Shown here: positions 11,085 to 19,933 of the stretch, piece by piece | Layout: each line of letters begins with the position of its first letter | Position numbering within the stretch: position 1 is the stretch's first letter | NCBI RefSeq assembly: GCF_900112845.1 | Contig: NZ_FONG01000004.1 | Coordinates: 62,001 to 126,000, forward strand | Direction: 5' to 3' | Origin: Actinacidiphila alni | GTDB lineage: Bacteria > Actinomycetota > Actinomycetes > Streptomycetales > Streptomycetaceae | Length of the DNA: 64,000 nucleotides | Position numbers and translations under genes: made by a program | The notes under the pieces: model-generated | Seen by the model: only the letters and a program-made list of their open reading frames with translations | Databases searched by the model: none | What the model was told of the DNA's origin: nothing

Positions 11085-11123
11085 GGAGGTGCCCGCGTCC
11101 GGGATCCGGACGCGGGCACCTCC
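11085..11123. terminator. Strong terminator hairpin after the GH87 gene
   Basis: A perfect 18-bp stem (11085-11102 with 11106-11123) and 3-nt loop. It lies 47 bp beyond the stop of the minus-strand GH87 gene and upstream of the DinB-like gene, so it should insulate that gene from readthrough. A second small CCGGAG/CTCCGG hairpin (11125-11139) adjoins it. Confidence 0.85.
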
Positions 11124-11170
11124 CCCGGAGGGACTCCGGGCTTTCTCACCTGCCGGAGCAGGGGCAGGGG

Positions 11171-14100
11171 TCAGTTGTTGACGTTGATGGTGAAGCTCGT
11201 GGTGGTGTTCTGGATGTCCACCGCGTTGTCGCTCTCGTGCAGGCCGTTGATGGTCACCGAACCCACCGCGGGACCCTGTCCGGGTTCCGGCTGCGGGTTG
11301 GCCCACAGACCGAAGCCGGACTTGGCGTCGAAGGCGTCACCGCTCTTGTGGGCACCGGTCACCGACAGGTTGGTGAAGACGGTGTCGGCGATCGGGTTGA
11401 GCGAGGTGCTGCCGTTCCACTTGGTCTGGAACATCACGCCCTGGTAGGTCGGGTCGCTGATGTCGATGTCGCTCAGCCGCAGGCCCTGGAGCTTGAACTC
11501 CGCGGAGAAGATCCACAGTGCCGGGAAGGCCTGCTGTCCCCAGAAGTGACCGCCGTCCCGCACCAGCGAGATGTTGGAGAAGGTGGTCTGCGGAGAGGAC
11601 TCGAAGCCGAGCGCCTGGATGCCGCCGAACTGCAGCGAGCCGATGGTGATGCCCGGGTAGGTGAGCGAGTCGGCGATGTAGAGGTTGCTGAAGGTGTTGC
11701 CGCCACCGCCGTAGACCGCCAGACCCGCCGCGCGCCACACCGTCTGCACGCTGAGGTTCTGGAACTTGTTGCCGGTCTCCTGCTCGTTGTGGTTGTCGAT
11801 GGCCGGGAACAGCGCGAAGCTGTCGTCGCCGGTCGACCGGGCCTCGGTGTTGGTGACCGTGTTGCCGGTCGAGCCGTTGGTGAGGTTCACACCGTCGGCG
11901 AAGGTGTCGCGGATCCGCAGGTTGCTGATGGTGGAGTCGTCGACGTTGGTCGCCCACACACCGCAGATCGTGTGCTCGATCCACAGGTTGTCGATCGTCA
12001 GGTTCGCGACGCCGGTGAGGTCGAAGACCTTGCCGGGACCGTCGATACGGCTGGTGTAGTTGCCGAAGAAGCCGAATCCGGTGAAGGACGAACCGCCGGA
12101 GCCGGACTGCAGCGAGAAGCCGCCGTCGGTGTTCTCCTGGGTCTGCGGCGTGAAGAACCTGGTGAACCAGGGGCCCGCGCCGACGACCTTGATCGCGCGG
12201 CCGTAGACGGTGAACTTGTTCGCCGTCTGGTAGTCACCGGCGGGCAGGTAGACACCGAGCTTGCTGGTGTCCTGCCGCGCGGTGTCCAGCGCGTTCTGCA
12301 CGTCCTGCTGGGTGAAGCCGGCCGGCACGACGTACTTCGTCGGGTCCGGGTTCGGCGTCGCCGTGACCTGCTCGGTGTTGATGTAGTCGATGTTGTAGTA
12401 GGAGGCGGTGTTGGCCGCGTCCTTCTCCAGCCGGATCTTGTGGCCGGCCGGCACCGTGGTGCCGAGCAGCACATTGGCCTCGTCGTAGATGTGCCGCGGG
12501 GCGCCGGAGCCGGGCGAGTTGTTGGGGCTCGCCTCGTCGCCGTACAGCCACTCGAACTTCGAGGTCAGCGAGATCGTCTTGAGGAAGGTGCCGTCCACGT
12601 ACACGTTGAGCGTCGTGGAGTCGGTGCCGTCGGGGATGTTGAAGCGGGTGACCAGGGTGTTGGTCGAGGTCCGGGTGGTCCACTCGACGTACTGGCCGTT
12701 GCCCGCCAGGTGCACCGCCTTGCGGCCGGACGCCTCACCGGCCGGGTCGCCGATGGTGCGGTTGGGGCCGAGTACGGTCGCGCCGCCGCCGGTGACACCG
12801 TCCTCCGCCTCGTAGACGTCGTACGGCATGTTGGCGCCGCGGCCGACGAACAGCGACTGGGTGCTGGTGTTGTTGGCCTGCTTGGTCGCCACCTCGTTGG
12901 AGTCGACCGCGATGACCGTCTTGACGTTGTACTTGCCGTTGGCCGCCGTCCAACTGCCCAGGTTGACCGGGGCGGTGGTGGCCCCCGGTGCGATGGCGCC
13001 GCTGTAGGAGCCGGTGAGCGTCTTGACCACGTTGCCGGAGGCGGCGTCCGCGATCGTCAGGGTGACGTTGTGGGCGCCGGACGCGGCGGCCACGGTGCCC
13101 TGGTTCTTGATGGCGACCGAGAAGTTGACGTTATTGCCCGCCGACGGGTTGTTCGGCGACCAGGCGACCGGCGAGGCCACCAGGTCGGAGGTGTCGACCG
13201 GCTTGACGACCAGTGCGCTCGGGCTGGTGTAGCTGTTGTTGGTCTCGTTCTGCTCGACGACGGTGTTGGCCTCGTCGACCTTGGCGGTGAGCTGGTAACT
13301 GCCCGCGTCCTTGGCGCCGACATTGGCGGACACGGTGCTGCTCGCGCCCGCGGCCAGGGCGCCGACGTTGGCGGTGCCGACCTTGGTGGTGCCGAGGTAG
13401 AAGTTGACGTTGGTGGCCGCCGACGCGTTGGTGCCGATGTTCTTCACCGTCGCGTTGAGCGTGATCGGGTCGGTCTCGACCGGCGCGGCGGGCGAGGCCG
13501 TCAAGGCGTTCACCGTCAGGTCCGGGTTGGGTCCTGGCACGCCGATGACCTGGAATTCGGCCGCCTGGCCGCCGCCGGCACCGGTGTTGCCGCTGAAGGT
13601 GAGGCGGACGTCCGCGACCCGGCCGGTGACCGGGATCGTCACCGAATTGCCGGTGGACGGGCTGAAGTTGTACGCCGTCGCGGGCGAGAGCTGGGTGAAG
13701 GCGGTCGCGTTCTGCTCACGGCCGGAGACCGCGATGGTCTGGGTGCGCGGACCCCACGAGGAGTCGGGGTTGAGCTTGACCACCACGGAGCTGGTGTCCA
13801 CGTTGGCGCCGAGCGACACGGTCAGCGTGCTGGTGCCGGTGCCCTCCCAGTACGTGGTCAGGCTGTCGTCGTTGGCGTTGGCCGCCACGAAGTTCTGGAC
13901 GGTGGAGGAGGCGACGATCGGCTTGCCGACCGCCTGGTTGGTGCCCCCGGTGGGCGGCGTGGTGCCGTTGCGGGTCACCGTGTTGCTGTTCGCCGACTCG
14001 TTGCCCGCCGCGTCCTTGGCCTTGACGAAGTACGAGACGGTGGCGCTGTCCGGCTGGCTGTCGGTGTAGGTCAGCACATTGGCGGCGGTGGTGCCGATCT

Positions 14101-15457
14101 GGGCGCCGTTGCGGAAGACCTCGTAGCCGGTGACCGCGACATTGTCGCTGGCCGCGTTCCAGGTGAGCTTGATCTGGCCGGACGCGGGCTGGGTGTAGGC
14201 AAGACCGCTCGGCGCGGACGGCGCCGTGGTGTCACCGGAGGAACCGGTGCGCGTCACGGTGTTGCTGTGCGCGGACTGGTTGCCCGCGGCGTCCTTGGCG
14301 ACCACGTAGTAGGCCACGGTCGCGGAGTCGGGCTGGCTGTCGGTGTAGGTCAGCACATTGCCCGCCACCGAGGTGCGCAGCACACCGTTGGCGTAGACGT
14401 CGTAGCCGGTGACGCCGACATTGTCGCTGGCCGCGTTCCAGGTGAGCTTGATCTGGCCGGACGCGGGCTGGGTGTAGGCAAGACCGCTCGGCGCGGACGG
14501 CGCCGTGGTGTCACCGGTGGTCGGCCCGTACACCTCGAACTCGGATATCTGGCCGGCCGGCCAGCCGGTGTTGCCGGTGACGTTCAGCCGGACGTAGCGC
14601 GTCGTGGCCGAGTTGAAGTTGATGGTCACGCTGTTGCCGGTCGCCGGGTTGAAGGTGTAGCCCGCCGACGCGACGATGTCGCTGAAGGTGCTGCCGTCCG
14701 TGCTGCCCTGGACGGACAGCGTCTCGGTGCGCGTGGCCCACGCGGTGGCCGGCGGCAGCTTCAGCACGACCTGGTTGACCGCGACCGCGGAGCCGAGGTC
14801 GACCCGCAGCCACTGCGGGAAGGCGTTGTTGGTGCTCTCCCAGTACGAATTGGCGTTGCCGTCGACGGCGTTGCCCGATCCGTAGACGTCCGCGTGCCCG
14901 GACTCCGCCGTTGGCTTGCCCGCGGCCAGGTTGACGGTGGACGCGGCGGCGGCCAGCGGGGTGATCTCGGACAACTGCGCCGCGGAACCCGCGGTGTTGC
15001 CGGTCACCTCGGCGCGGACGTAGCGCGCCATGGAGGCCGGGAAGGAGACCGTGACGGTGTTGTCGGCGGACGGCTTGAAGGTGTACTTCGCCGAACCGAC
15101 CAGGGTGCTGAAGAGCTTGCCGTCCTCGCTCGACTGGAGCGCGAGCGTCTCGGTCCTGGTCTTCCAGGAGGCCGGCACCTTCAGCCGCACCTTTCCGATG
15201 CGCTGCGAGCTGCCGAGGTCGATCTGCGCCCACTGCGGGCCCGCGCCGTCCTTGCTCTGCCAATAGGTGTTCTGGTCGCCGTCGTTGAGGTGCGCGGCGG
15301 AGTGGCCGCCGCTGGTGCTGCTCGCCGCGACCGCCTTGCCGGTCACCGGACTTGGCCCGCCCGAGGCCACGGCGGGAAGTGCCGACCCGCCCAGCACCAG
15401 CAGGCTCGTCGCGGTCACCCCCGCCAGCAGCCGCGGGATGGAGCGCTTCGTTCTCAT
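11171..15457 (-). CDS. Secreted multimodular GH87 alpha-1,3-glucanase (mutanase/mycodextranase type)
   Basis: A 1428-aa exported hydrolase for alpha-1,3-glucan, a fungal-wall and biofilm polymer. Signal peptide: residues 1-32. Modules in order: two discoidin-like domains (about 38-170 and 175-315), two near-identical FN3 domains (about 320-405 and 412-500), a third discoidin domain (about 505-640), two CARDB repeats (about 645-870), then a CBM35/6-like domain beginning with YDVYEAEDG and a right-handed beta-helix to the end. The helix contains ADG and GDD acids at D1188, D1211 and D1212. This spacing matches the three catalytic aspartates I recall for GH87 (Agl-FH1 numbering 1067/1090/1091). 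Start at 15457 has GAGGGA upstream. The family call rests on my motif recognition. Confidence 0.82.
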   Translation of the reverse strand: MRTKRSIPRLLAGVTATSLLVLGGSALPAVASGGPSPVTGKAVAASSTSGGHSAAHLNDGDQNTYWQSKDGAGPQWAQIDLGSSQRIGKVRLKVPASWKTRTETLALQSSEDGKLFSTLVGSAKYTFKPSADNTVTVSFPASMARYVRAEVTGNTAGSAAQLSEITPLAAAASTVNLAAGKPTAESGHADVYGSGNAVDGNANSYWESTNNAFPQWLRVDLGSAVAVNQVVLKLPPATAWATRTETLSVQGSTDGSTFSDIVASAGYTFNPATGNSVTINFNSATTRYVRLNVTGNTGWPAGQISEFEVYGPTTGDTTAPSAPSGLAYTQPASGQIKLTWNAASDNVGVTGYDVYANGVLRTSVAGNVLTYTDSQPDSATVAYYVVAKDAAGNQSAHSNTVTRTGSSGDTTAPSAPSGLAYTQPASGQIKLTWNAASDNVAVTGYEVFRNGAQIGTTAANVLTYTDSQPDSATVSYFVKAKDAAGNESANSNTVTRNGTTPPTGGTNQAVGKPIVASSTVQNFVAANANDDSLTTYWEGTGTSTLTVSLGANVDTSSVVVKLNPDSSWGPRTQTIAVSGREQNATAFTQLSPATAYNFSPSTGNSVTIPVTGRVADVRLTFSGNTGAGGGQAAEFQVIGVPGPNPDLTVNALTASPAAPVETDPITLNATVKNIGTNASAATNVNFYLGTTKVGTANVGALAAGASSTVSANVGAKDAGSYQLTAKVDEANTVVEQNETNNSYTSPSALVVKPVDTSDLVASPVAWSPNNPSAGNNVNFSVAIKNQGTVAAASGAHNVTLTIADAASGNVVKTLTGSYSGAIAPGATTAPVNLGSWTAANGKYNVKTVIAVDSNEVATKQANNTSTQSLFVGRGANMPYDVYEAEDGVTGGGATVLGPNRTIGDPAGEASGRKAVHLAGNGQYVEWTTRTSTNTLVTRFNIPDGTDSTTLNVYVDGTFLKTISLTSKFEWLYGDEASPNNSPGSGAPRHIYDEANVLLGTTVPAGHKIRLEKDAANTASYYNIDYINTEQVTATPNPDPTKYVVPAGFTQQDVQNALDTARQDTSKLGVYLPAGDYQTANKFTVYGRAIKVVGAGPWFTRFFTPQTQENTDGGFSLQSGSGGSSFTGFGFFGNYTSRIDGPGKVFDLTGVANLTIDNLWIEHTICGVWATNVDDSTISNLRIRDTFADGVNLTNGSTGNTVTNTEARSTGDDSFALFPAIDNHNEQETGNKFQNLSVQTVWRAAGLAVYGGGGNTFSNLYIADSLTYPGITIGSLQFGGIQALGFESSPQTTFSNISLVRDGGHFWGQQAFPALWIFSAEFKLQGLRLSDIDISDPTYQGVMFQTKWNGSTSLNPIADTVFTNLSVTGAHKSGDAFDAKSGFGLWANPQPEPGQGPAVGSVTINGLHESDNAVDIQNTTTSFTINVNN
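14141..14517. repeat. Near-identical FN3-domain duplication inside the GH87 gene
   Basis: A 98-bp block at 14141-14238 is repeated without mismatch at 14420-14517, 279 bp (93 codons) away. A further stretch around 14050-14080 matches 14329-14359. The repeated block encodes the PSAPSGLAYTQPASGQIKLT part of each FN3 domain. DNA-level identity points to recent tandem duplication or gene conversion. Confidence 0.85.
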
Positions 15458-15833
15458 AGCGTCCCTCTATGTCGTGCCCGGCGCTGCGTCGTCGCGGCCC
15501 GGGGCGGTGGGAGGTTCAGGAGACGGAGTATCCGAAACGTGCGGGTTGAGCCAGTGAAGTTGCGCTCTTCCCATGCAGATTCATCGTTGTTCTGCTCATA
15601 TTTTGCGTACGTGTTGGCAGAGTGTTACAGACGCGCTACGGCGGCGTCTACGCCTCGGAAGGCACCGATTCACAGGGCGGTACGGGGAACGGGCGGACCT
15701 GCGCGTTTCCGGCCACGGGCCGGCGGCAGTCGGCCGCGGTTGGCGGCGGCGCTTGGCCGCGGTTGGCGACAGCGCTACGGGGAAGGCGCGAAAAAGGCGC
15801 GGGCCGTGGCCCGCGCCTTCGGCAACGGTGGAG
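15458..15833. other. Intergenic region upstream of the GH87 gene
   Basis: About 376 bp between the GH87 start and the STAS stop. It should hold the GH87 promoter on the minus strand. The 15530-15640 part is AT-richer, but I could not pick a convincing -35/-10 pair. A 14-bp direct repeat (GGCCGCGGTTGGCG) occurs twice around 15733-15770. The STAS terminator lies at the right end. No gene is apparent. Confidence 0.5.
15791..15819 (-). terminator. Intrinsic terminator of the STAS gene
   Basis: A perfect 12-bp stem (15794-15805 with 15808-15819) followed on the minus strand by five Ts (15791-15795). It lies 15 bp after the stop of the STAS gene. The T-run makes this one of the few canonical rho-independent terminators in the window. 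Confidence 0.85.
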
Positions 15834-16220
15834 CTACGCGAGGTCCTCGGAGCCCGCGAGCGCTTCCTCGACGGTGTCCCGCAGGGGCAGCACCATCTGC
15901 AGGCCGACCAGGCCGAAGAGCCGGGCGACAAAGGGAGAGGGCGCGGCGATCCGGAGCCGGCCCGGGCCGAGGTCCGCATCGGCCCGCAACAGCACGTTCA
16001 TCGTGGAGGAATCACAGAAGGTCACCTGCGACATGTCGACCACCACCAGGGACGCGTCCTGCCGCACGGCCTCGCTCAGGGCCGCGCGCAGCGGCTCGAA
16101 GCTGTCCAGGTCCAGCTCGCCGCGCACCGCGAGCACCATCGCACCACCGGACCGGCGGACGGCAACCTCCACCGGCCGCGCGGAGTCGTCCCCGCCGCGT
16201 CCCATGCCGCCACCGCTCAC
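15834..16220 (-). CDS. STAS-domain anti-sigma factor antagonist
   Basis: A 128-aa STAS protein of the SpoIIAA/BldG type. The core starts at VEVAVRRSGGAMVLAVRGELD. The regulatory serine loop is VTFCDSSTMNVLL, where the first Ser is the expected phosphorylation site of anti-sigma kinases. Such proteins bind an anti-sigma factor when dephosphorylated and so free a sigma factor. I chose GTG at 16220 because GAAGG lies 7 nt upstream; a longer open frame continues to 16328. No kinase gene is adjacent, but two SpoIIE-type phosphatase genes lie within 17 kb. Confidence 0.85.
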   Translation of the reverse strand: MSGGGMGRGGDDSARPVEVAVRRSGGAMVLAVRGELDLDSFEPLRAALSEAVRQDASLVVVDMSQVTFCDSSTMNVLLRADADLGPGRLRIAAPSPFVARLFGLVGLQMVLPLRDTVEEALAGSEDLA

Positions 16221-16296
16221 AGTGCAACCTTCGCTCTCCGCCGCGCTGTGCGGCCGTACGCGACGACCCGCTGCAAAACGCGGTGTCACCCGTGCC

Positions 16297-16325
16297 ACCC
16301 TAGTAAGATCGTTGCCACTTGACAA
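16297..16325 (-). promoter_or_regulatory. Candidate promoter of the STAS gene
   Basis: On the minus strand TTGTCA (16325-16320) and TAGGGT (16302-16297) are separated by 17 bp, a good vegetative-type match 77 bp upstream of the chosen GTG. The -35 region also forms an imperfect palindrome GTTGCCA-CT-TGACAAC (16311-16326), which resembles MarR-type sites. Confidence 0.5.
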
Positions 16326-16449
16326 CATTATCCATCGGGCAAGAGTCTGTGCCGACAGACGCGAGGGTGGGGAATACGTGCGCGGGCGAGGCGGGGAGCG
16401 GAACGGGATGCCAGGGCCTGTGCTGTGCTGCGGGCCGGGGCCGGGAGAG

Positions 16450-16615
16450 CTAGGGCGTGTCTTGTGGATCGGGCCGGATCAGGGAGCGGGGTCTGGTGCG
16501 TGTGATCGCAAGGCGGAGGAGGGAGGCGACGCGGAGCGTCGTCGACCGACGACAACGCGGCGAGCGCGCGTGCCAGGGCTCGCGAGCCCGGCAAGATCCA
16601 CAAGACACGCCCTAG
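16450..16615. mobile_element. MITE-like element with 20-bp terminal inverted repeats
   Basis: A perfect 20-bp terminal inverted repeat, TAGGGCGTGTCTTGTGGATC at 16451-16470, is inverted at 16595-16614. It bounds a 164-bp non-coding element. Both ends read CTAG (16450-16453 and 16612-16615), consistent with a 4-bp target duplication as in some IS5-type elements. I recall similar ends scattered in many Streptomyces genomes, but cannot check this here. The interior includes a GACGCGGAGCGTC hairpin and no ORF. Its right CTAG supplies the TAG stop codon of the adjacent marR gene. Confidence 0.85.
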
Positions 16616-17127
16616 GCGGAGTCCGCCGCGCGGCCGGATTCGGCGGTCGTCGGCACGGCGCCGGGGACGCCGGCCACGGCCGCGGCCGCGGCGCGCCGGA
16701 AGGCCGTCAGCCCTTCGGCCAGTGCCGCCAGTTCCGCGGGTGCCATCCGGCCCAGCACGGCCTTCACCTCGCGGGCCCGGAAGTCCCGGAATTCGGCCAG
16801 TGCCGCATGGCCCCGGCGGGTCAGCCGCAGCTCCACCTCGCGGCGGCTCACCGGGCTCGGCTGCCGGTCCACCAGCCCGACCGCTTCCAGCCGGTCGCAC
16901 AGCCTGCTCACGGACGAGGGCAGCGACCCCAGCGCGTCACCGAGCGTGCGCAGATTGGCACCCTCGTACTGTTCGATCGCGAACAGCGCCCGCACCTGCG
17001 ACGGTGAGAGGGGACCGGTGGGCGCGGCCTCCTGGCCCCGCCCCCACAGCACCTCCAGCAGTTCCGACACAGCACTCGCGTCGTGAGCGACCTGCTCACG
17101 GCGGTGGGGCGGAACGATGTGGGGCAC
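16612..17127 (-). CDS. MarR family transcriptional regulator (second)
   Basis: A 171-aa MarR protein. The winged helix (about residues 45-115) includes NLRTLGDALGSLPSSVSRLCDRLEAVGLVDRQPSPVSRREVELRLTRRGH. The C-terminal dimerisation helices are Ala-rich. Start is uncertain: GTG at 17127 (VPHIVPPHRREQ) is the best of weak options, and the open frame extends to 17298. The stop codon TAG lies in the terminal CTAG of the neighbouring MITE-like element, so the 3' end of the gene may have been reset by that insertion. The divergent neighbour is a SpoIIE phosphatase gene, a pairing common in Streptomyces. Confidence 0.85.
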   Translation of the reverse strand: MPHIVPPHRREQVAHDASAVSELLEVLWGRGQEAAPTGPLSPSQVRALFAIEQYEGANLRTLGDALGSLPSSVSRLCDRLEAVGLVDRQPSPVSRREVELRLTRRGHAALAEFRDFRAREVKAVLGRMAPAELAALAEGLTAFRRAAAAAVAGVPGAVPTTAESGRAADSA

Positions 17128-17146
17128 CCGGCCACTGTGCCACTCG

Positions 17147-17162
17147 TGACAGCCTTTTGTCA
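17147..17162. promoter_or_regulatory. Candidate MarR operator in divergent region
   Basis: TGACA-GCCTTT-TGTCA, 5-bp arms with a 6-bp spacer, 20 bp upstream of the marR start and in the region shared with the divergent phosphatase gene. It fits autoregulation, but the arms are short. Confidence 0.4.
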
Positions 17163-17303
17163 GCCCGCGCCGCGGCGCACCCGGTCCGGCACCACCACCG
17201 GCCACCCCGTATCCGCCGATGTATCCGCCGTCCTCACCGACGGGTCCACCGACCGGCCCGACCACTCCTACCGACCCGACCGACCGAAGAGGCAGCACCG
17301 ACC

Positions 17304-18482
17304 GTGACGAATTTCCTGGCCGTCGAACGCGCCCTGCGCGCCGCGGCTCCCTACGCCCTGCTCGACACCGCGCGCGTCGTGCTGGCCGAGCACTACGGCA
17401 CCGTCTCGGTGGACCTGCTGATGGCCGATTACAGCACCACGGTGCTCAGGTCGGTGGACACCCCGGCGTCGTCCGCGCCGACGCTCCCCGTGCACAGCAC
17501 CCCGCAGGGCCGGGCCTTCGGCAGCCAGCAGCCGGTGGAGCAGCGCGCGCCGCACGGCGGCGAGGTGACGGTGCACCTGCCGGTGACCGTACGCGGCGAC
17601 CGGCTGGGCATCCTCACCGTCGTCCTGCCCGCCGACCGGCACGCGGCCCAGGGCATCGGCGAGCTGGCGGACGTCGCGGGACTGCTCGGCCATGAACTGG
17701 TGGTCGCCGAGCGGGACACCGACCACTATCTGGTGGCCCGCAGGGCCGCCCGGCTCACCCTGGCCGCCGAGATGCAGTGGGAGCTGCTGCCCGGCCGCGC
17801 CTTCGCCCGCCCGGAATACGCGCTCGGCGCCCAGTTGGAGCCCGCCTACGCCATACACGGCGACAATTTCGACTGGTCGGCGACCGCCGACACCCTCTCG
17901 CTGGCCATCACCAACGGCATGGGCGAGGGCATCGAGGCGTCCTTGCTGACCAGCCTCGCGGTCAACGCGCTGCGCAACGCGCGGCGGGCGGGCATCGGCA
18001 TCGCCGACCAGGCGGCGCTCGCCGACCAGGCGCTGTGGGCGCGCTACCGCGGCGCGGCGCATGTCGCCACCCTGCTGCTCTCCTTCGATCTGGCGCGCGG
18101 TGTCGTGCAGGTGGTGGACGCGGGCTCGCCGCGGCTGTGGCGGCAGCGCGGCAAGAGTGTGGAGCGGGTGGAATTCGACGAGCAGCTGCCGCTCGGCATG
18201 TTCGAGGAGACCCCGTACATGGCCGAGGAGTTCGAGGTGCTGCCCGGCGACCGGCTGCTGTTCGCCAGCGACGGGGTCTACGCCACGCACTCCCCCGAGG
18301 GCGACGCCTACGGCGACCGGGCGCTGGCCCGCGCGCTGGCCGCCACCGCGCTGCTGCCCGCCGCGGACGTGCCGGGCGCGGTGCTGCGGGAGCTGCCCGA
18401 CTACCGCGGGCACGACGCGGACGACGACGCGCTGGTGGTGTGCCTCGACTGGTTCGGCCGGGGGGACGGTCCGGCGGCCTGA
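17304..18482 (+). CDS. SpoIIE-type PP2C serine phosphatase
   Basis: A 392-aa protein with an N-terminal GAF-like sensor region (about residues 10-150: TVSVDLLMADYSTTVLRSVD) and a C-terminal SpoIIE/PPM phosphatase domain (about 165-388). Metal-binding aspartate positions fit GDNFDWS, SLAITNGMGEGIEASLL, LLFASDGVYATHSPEGD and DADDDALVVCLDW. The canonical DV(M/S)GHG motif here reads TNGMGEG, a divergence often seen in this subfamily. Expected role: dephosphorylating STAS antagonists in partner-switching circuits. GTG start with GAAGAGG upstream. The divergent gene is a MarR regulator. Confidence 0.87.
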   Translation: MTNFLAVERALRAAAPYALLDTARVVLAEHYGTVSVDLLMADYSTTVLRSVDTPASSAPTLPVHSTPQGRAFGSQQPVEQRAPHGGEVTVHLPVTVRGDRLGILTVVLPADRHAAQGIGELADVAGLLGHELVVAERDTDHYLVARRAARLTLAAEMQWELLPGRAFARPEYALGAQLEPAYAIHGDNFDWSATADTLSLAITNGMGEGIEASLLTSLAVNALRNARRAGIGIADQAALADQALWARYRGAAHVATLLLSFDLARGVVQVVDAGSPRLWRQRGKSVERVEFDEQLPLGMFEETPYMAEEFEVLPGDRLLFASDGVYATHSPEGDAYGDRALARALAATALLPAADVPGAVLRELPDYRGHDADDDALVVCLDWFGRGDGPAA

Positions 18483-18583
18483 ACCGTACGCCCGTCGCGT
18501 CCCGGCACCCGGCGTCGCACCTCAGCGCGTCCCGTCCCGTCGCGTCCCGGCACCGCGCGCAACGGAGCGGGCCCCGGCGCTCC

Positions 18584-19798
18584 TCAGCGCAGGGCGTCGC
18601 GGGCCGCGCCCAGCCGGTTCTTGATCATGTGCAGCCGTGGGTGCCGGTCGCTCTGCTCGCGCGAGTAGCGGTCCAGCTCCTCCACCAGGCGTTCCGAGCG
18701 CTTCTCCACGGCCAGCTCGTCCAGGATCCGGTCGACCTCGGCGAGCAGCGCGCCGTGCAGCTGCCACTGCCGCGGGTGCTCGCGGACCGTGGTCAGCAGC
18801 AGGTCCGCGGTCCGGTCCCGGCTGGCGCGGCTGTCGACGAGGGCCTGCCCGAGCTGTTCCTCCGCCGACTGCGCGTTGGCCGCGACCTGTGTGGTGATCA
18901 GTACGGCGAAGCTCTCGATCGCGTGCGCGACGTGGTCGAGCAGATCCTCCAGTTCGGCCGCGACCTCGTCGTCGAAGAGCGACTCCTCGGTGCGGTGCTT
19001 GGCCAGGTCGGTGAGGGTCCTGGACAGCACGCGCATGACGACCGCGCAGATCTCCAGGGTGTCGAGGCCGGTGCGCAGCACGATCCGGGAGAGCGCTCCC
19101 TCGCGCACCCGCGGATTCCACCGCAGGCTGTCCTCGGCCTGCCGCAGCCAGGCGTCCACCTCCACGATGTCGTGGTCCACCCGGCGCGCCTCGTGCAGCC
19201 GACCGGCGGCGCGCTCGACCGTGAGATGGCCGGCCACCTCGCCGCCCATGTCGCGGAAGAGCGCTCCTATCCGGCGGGCCAGCGAATCGATGGAGTCGCC
19301 CGCGGACTGCACCCACACCGGCGGTGCGAACAGCAGGTTGAACAGCAGGCCGACGCCGGCGCCGATGAGCGTCTCCAGCACCCGGTCCCAGGCGGTGTCC
19401 GCGACCCGGGTGACGCCGAGCACGAGCATCGCGCTGATCGCGACCTCGGGCACGAACTCGCCGACCCGCACCACCCGTCCGATCAGCAGTGAGCTGAAGA
19501 TCGTCAGGCCCAGGCTCCACCAGCTCAGGCCCACCAGGGCGCTGAAGCCGATCGCGATCAGCACGCCGACCACGACCGAGTTCACCCGGCGGATTCCGGT
19601 GGTGAGGGTGGAGTAGAGGGTGACCTGGACGACGAGGAGCGCGGTGAGCGGCGCGGTCAGCGGCGCCGGCTGCGGCAGCAGCCAGACGGCGGCGACATAG
19701 GCGATGACGGCGGCTGCGGTGGACCTGAGGGTCTGGGTCGCGGCCGGTTCCGTGGTCCACCGGACCAGCTTGACCATGGGTTCTGGTACGTCGGGCAT
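18584..19798 (-). CDS. FUSC/ArAE-type aromatic acid exporter family protein
   Basis: A 404-aa protein with an N-terminal membrane domain of about six helices (residues 25-160; AAAVIAYVAAVWLLPQPAPLTAPLTALLVVQ) and a helical cytoplasmic region to the C-terminus. This is the half-size FUSC_2 architecture of putative fusaric-acid/aromatic-acid exporters. Substrate unknown. ATG at 19798 (MPDVPEP) was chosen; a GTG at 19807 in the same frame is equally possible. It is convergent with the phosphatase gene and divergent from the alpha-galactosidase gene. Confidence 0.8.
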   Translation of the reverse strand: MPDVPEPMVKLVRWTTEPAATQTLRSTAAAVIAYVAAVWLLPQPAPLTAPLTALLVVQVTLYSTLTTGIRRVNSVVVGVLIAIGFSALVGLSWWSLGLTIFSSLLIGRVVRVGEFVPEVAISAMLVLGVTRVADTAWDRVLETLIGAGVGLLFNLLFAPPVWVQSAGDSIDSLARRIGALFRDMGGEVAGHLTVERAAGRLHEARRVDHDIVEVDAWLRQAEDSLRWNPRVREGALSRIVLRTGLDTLEICAVVMRVLSRTLTDLAKHRTEESLFDDEVAAELEDLLDHVAHAIESFAVLITTQVAANAQSAEEQLGQALVDSRASRDRTADLLLTTVREHPRQWQLHGALLAEVDRILDELAVEKRSERLVEELDRYSREQSDRHPRLHMIKNRLGAARDALR

Positions 19799-19834
19799 CC
19801 CGTGCACTTTCCCGCTCGCGGTGATCTCAGTGGT

Positions 19835-19851
19835 CCGGATCGAGGATCCGG
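19835..19851. promoter_or_regulatory. Inverted repeat upstream of the FUSC gene
   Basis: CCGGATC-GAG-GATCCGG, perfect 7-bp arms, about 35 bp upstream of the FUSC start, in the divergent region shared with the GH27 gene. It could be an operator or a leader hairpin. Confidence 0.4.
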
Positions 19852-19933
19852 GGCCAAAGCCTAGAGTCGATCTCCGCCGGAACGGCCGGTGGCGCGCCTC
19901 GGAGGGTCATCCGGGTTCAGCTCTCCGTAGTCA

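Noticed and set aside
11075..16303. Plus-strand frame of about 1742 codons antisense to the GH87 gene
   Set aside because: Its composition is Arg/Gly/Val/Asp-rich shadow coding. The minus strand has a signal peptide, known domains, ribosome site and terminator.
16451..16614. A complete insertion sequence
   Set aside because: Only 164 bp lie between the inverted ends and no transposase frame fits, so it is at most a MITE or IS remnant.
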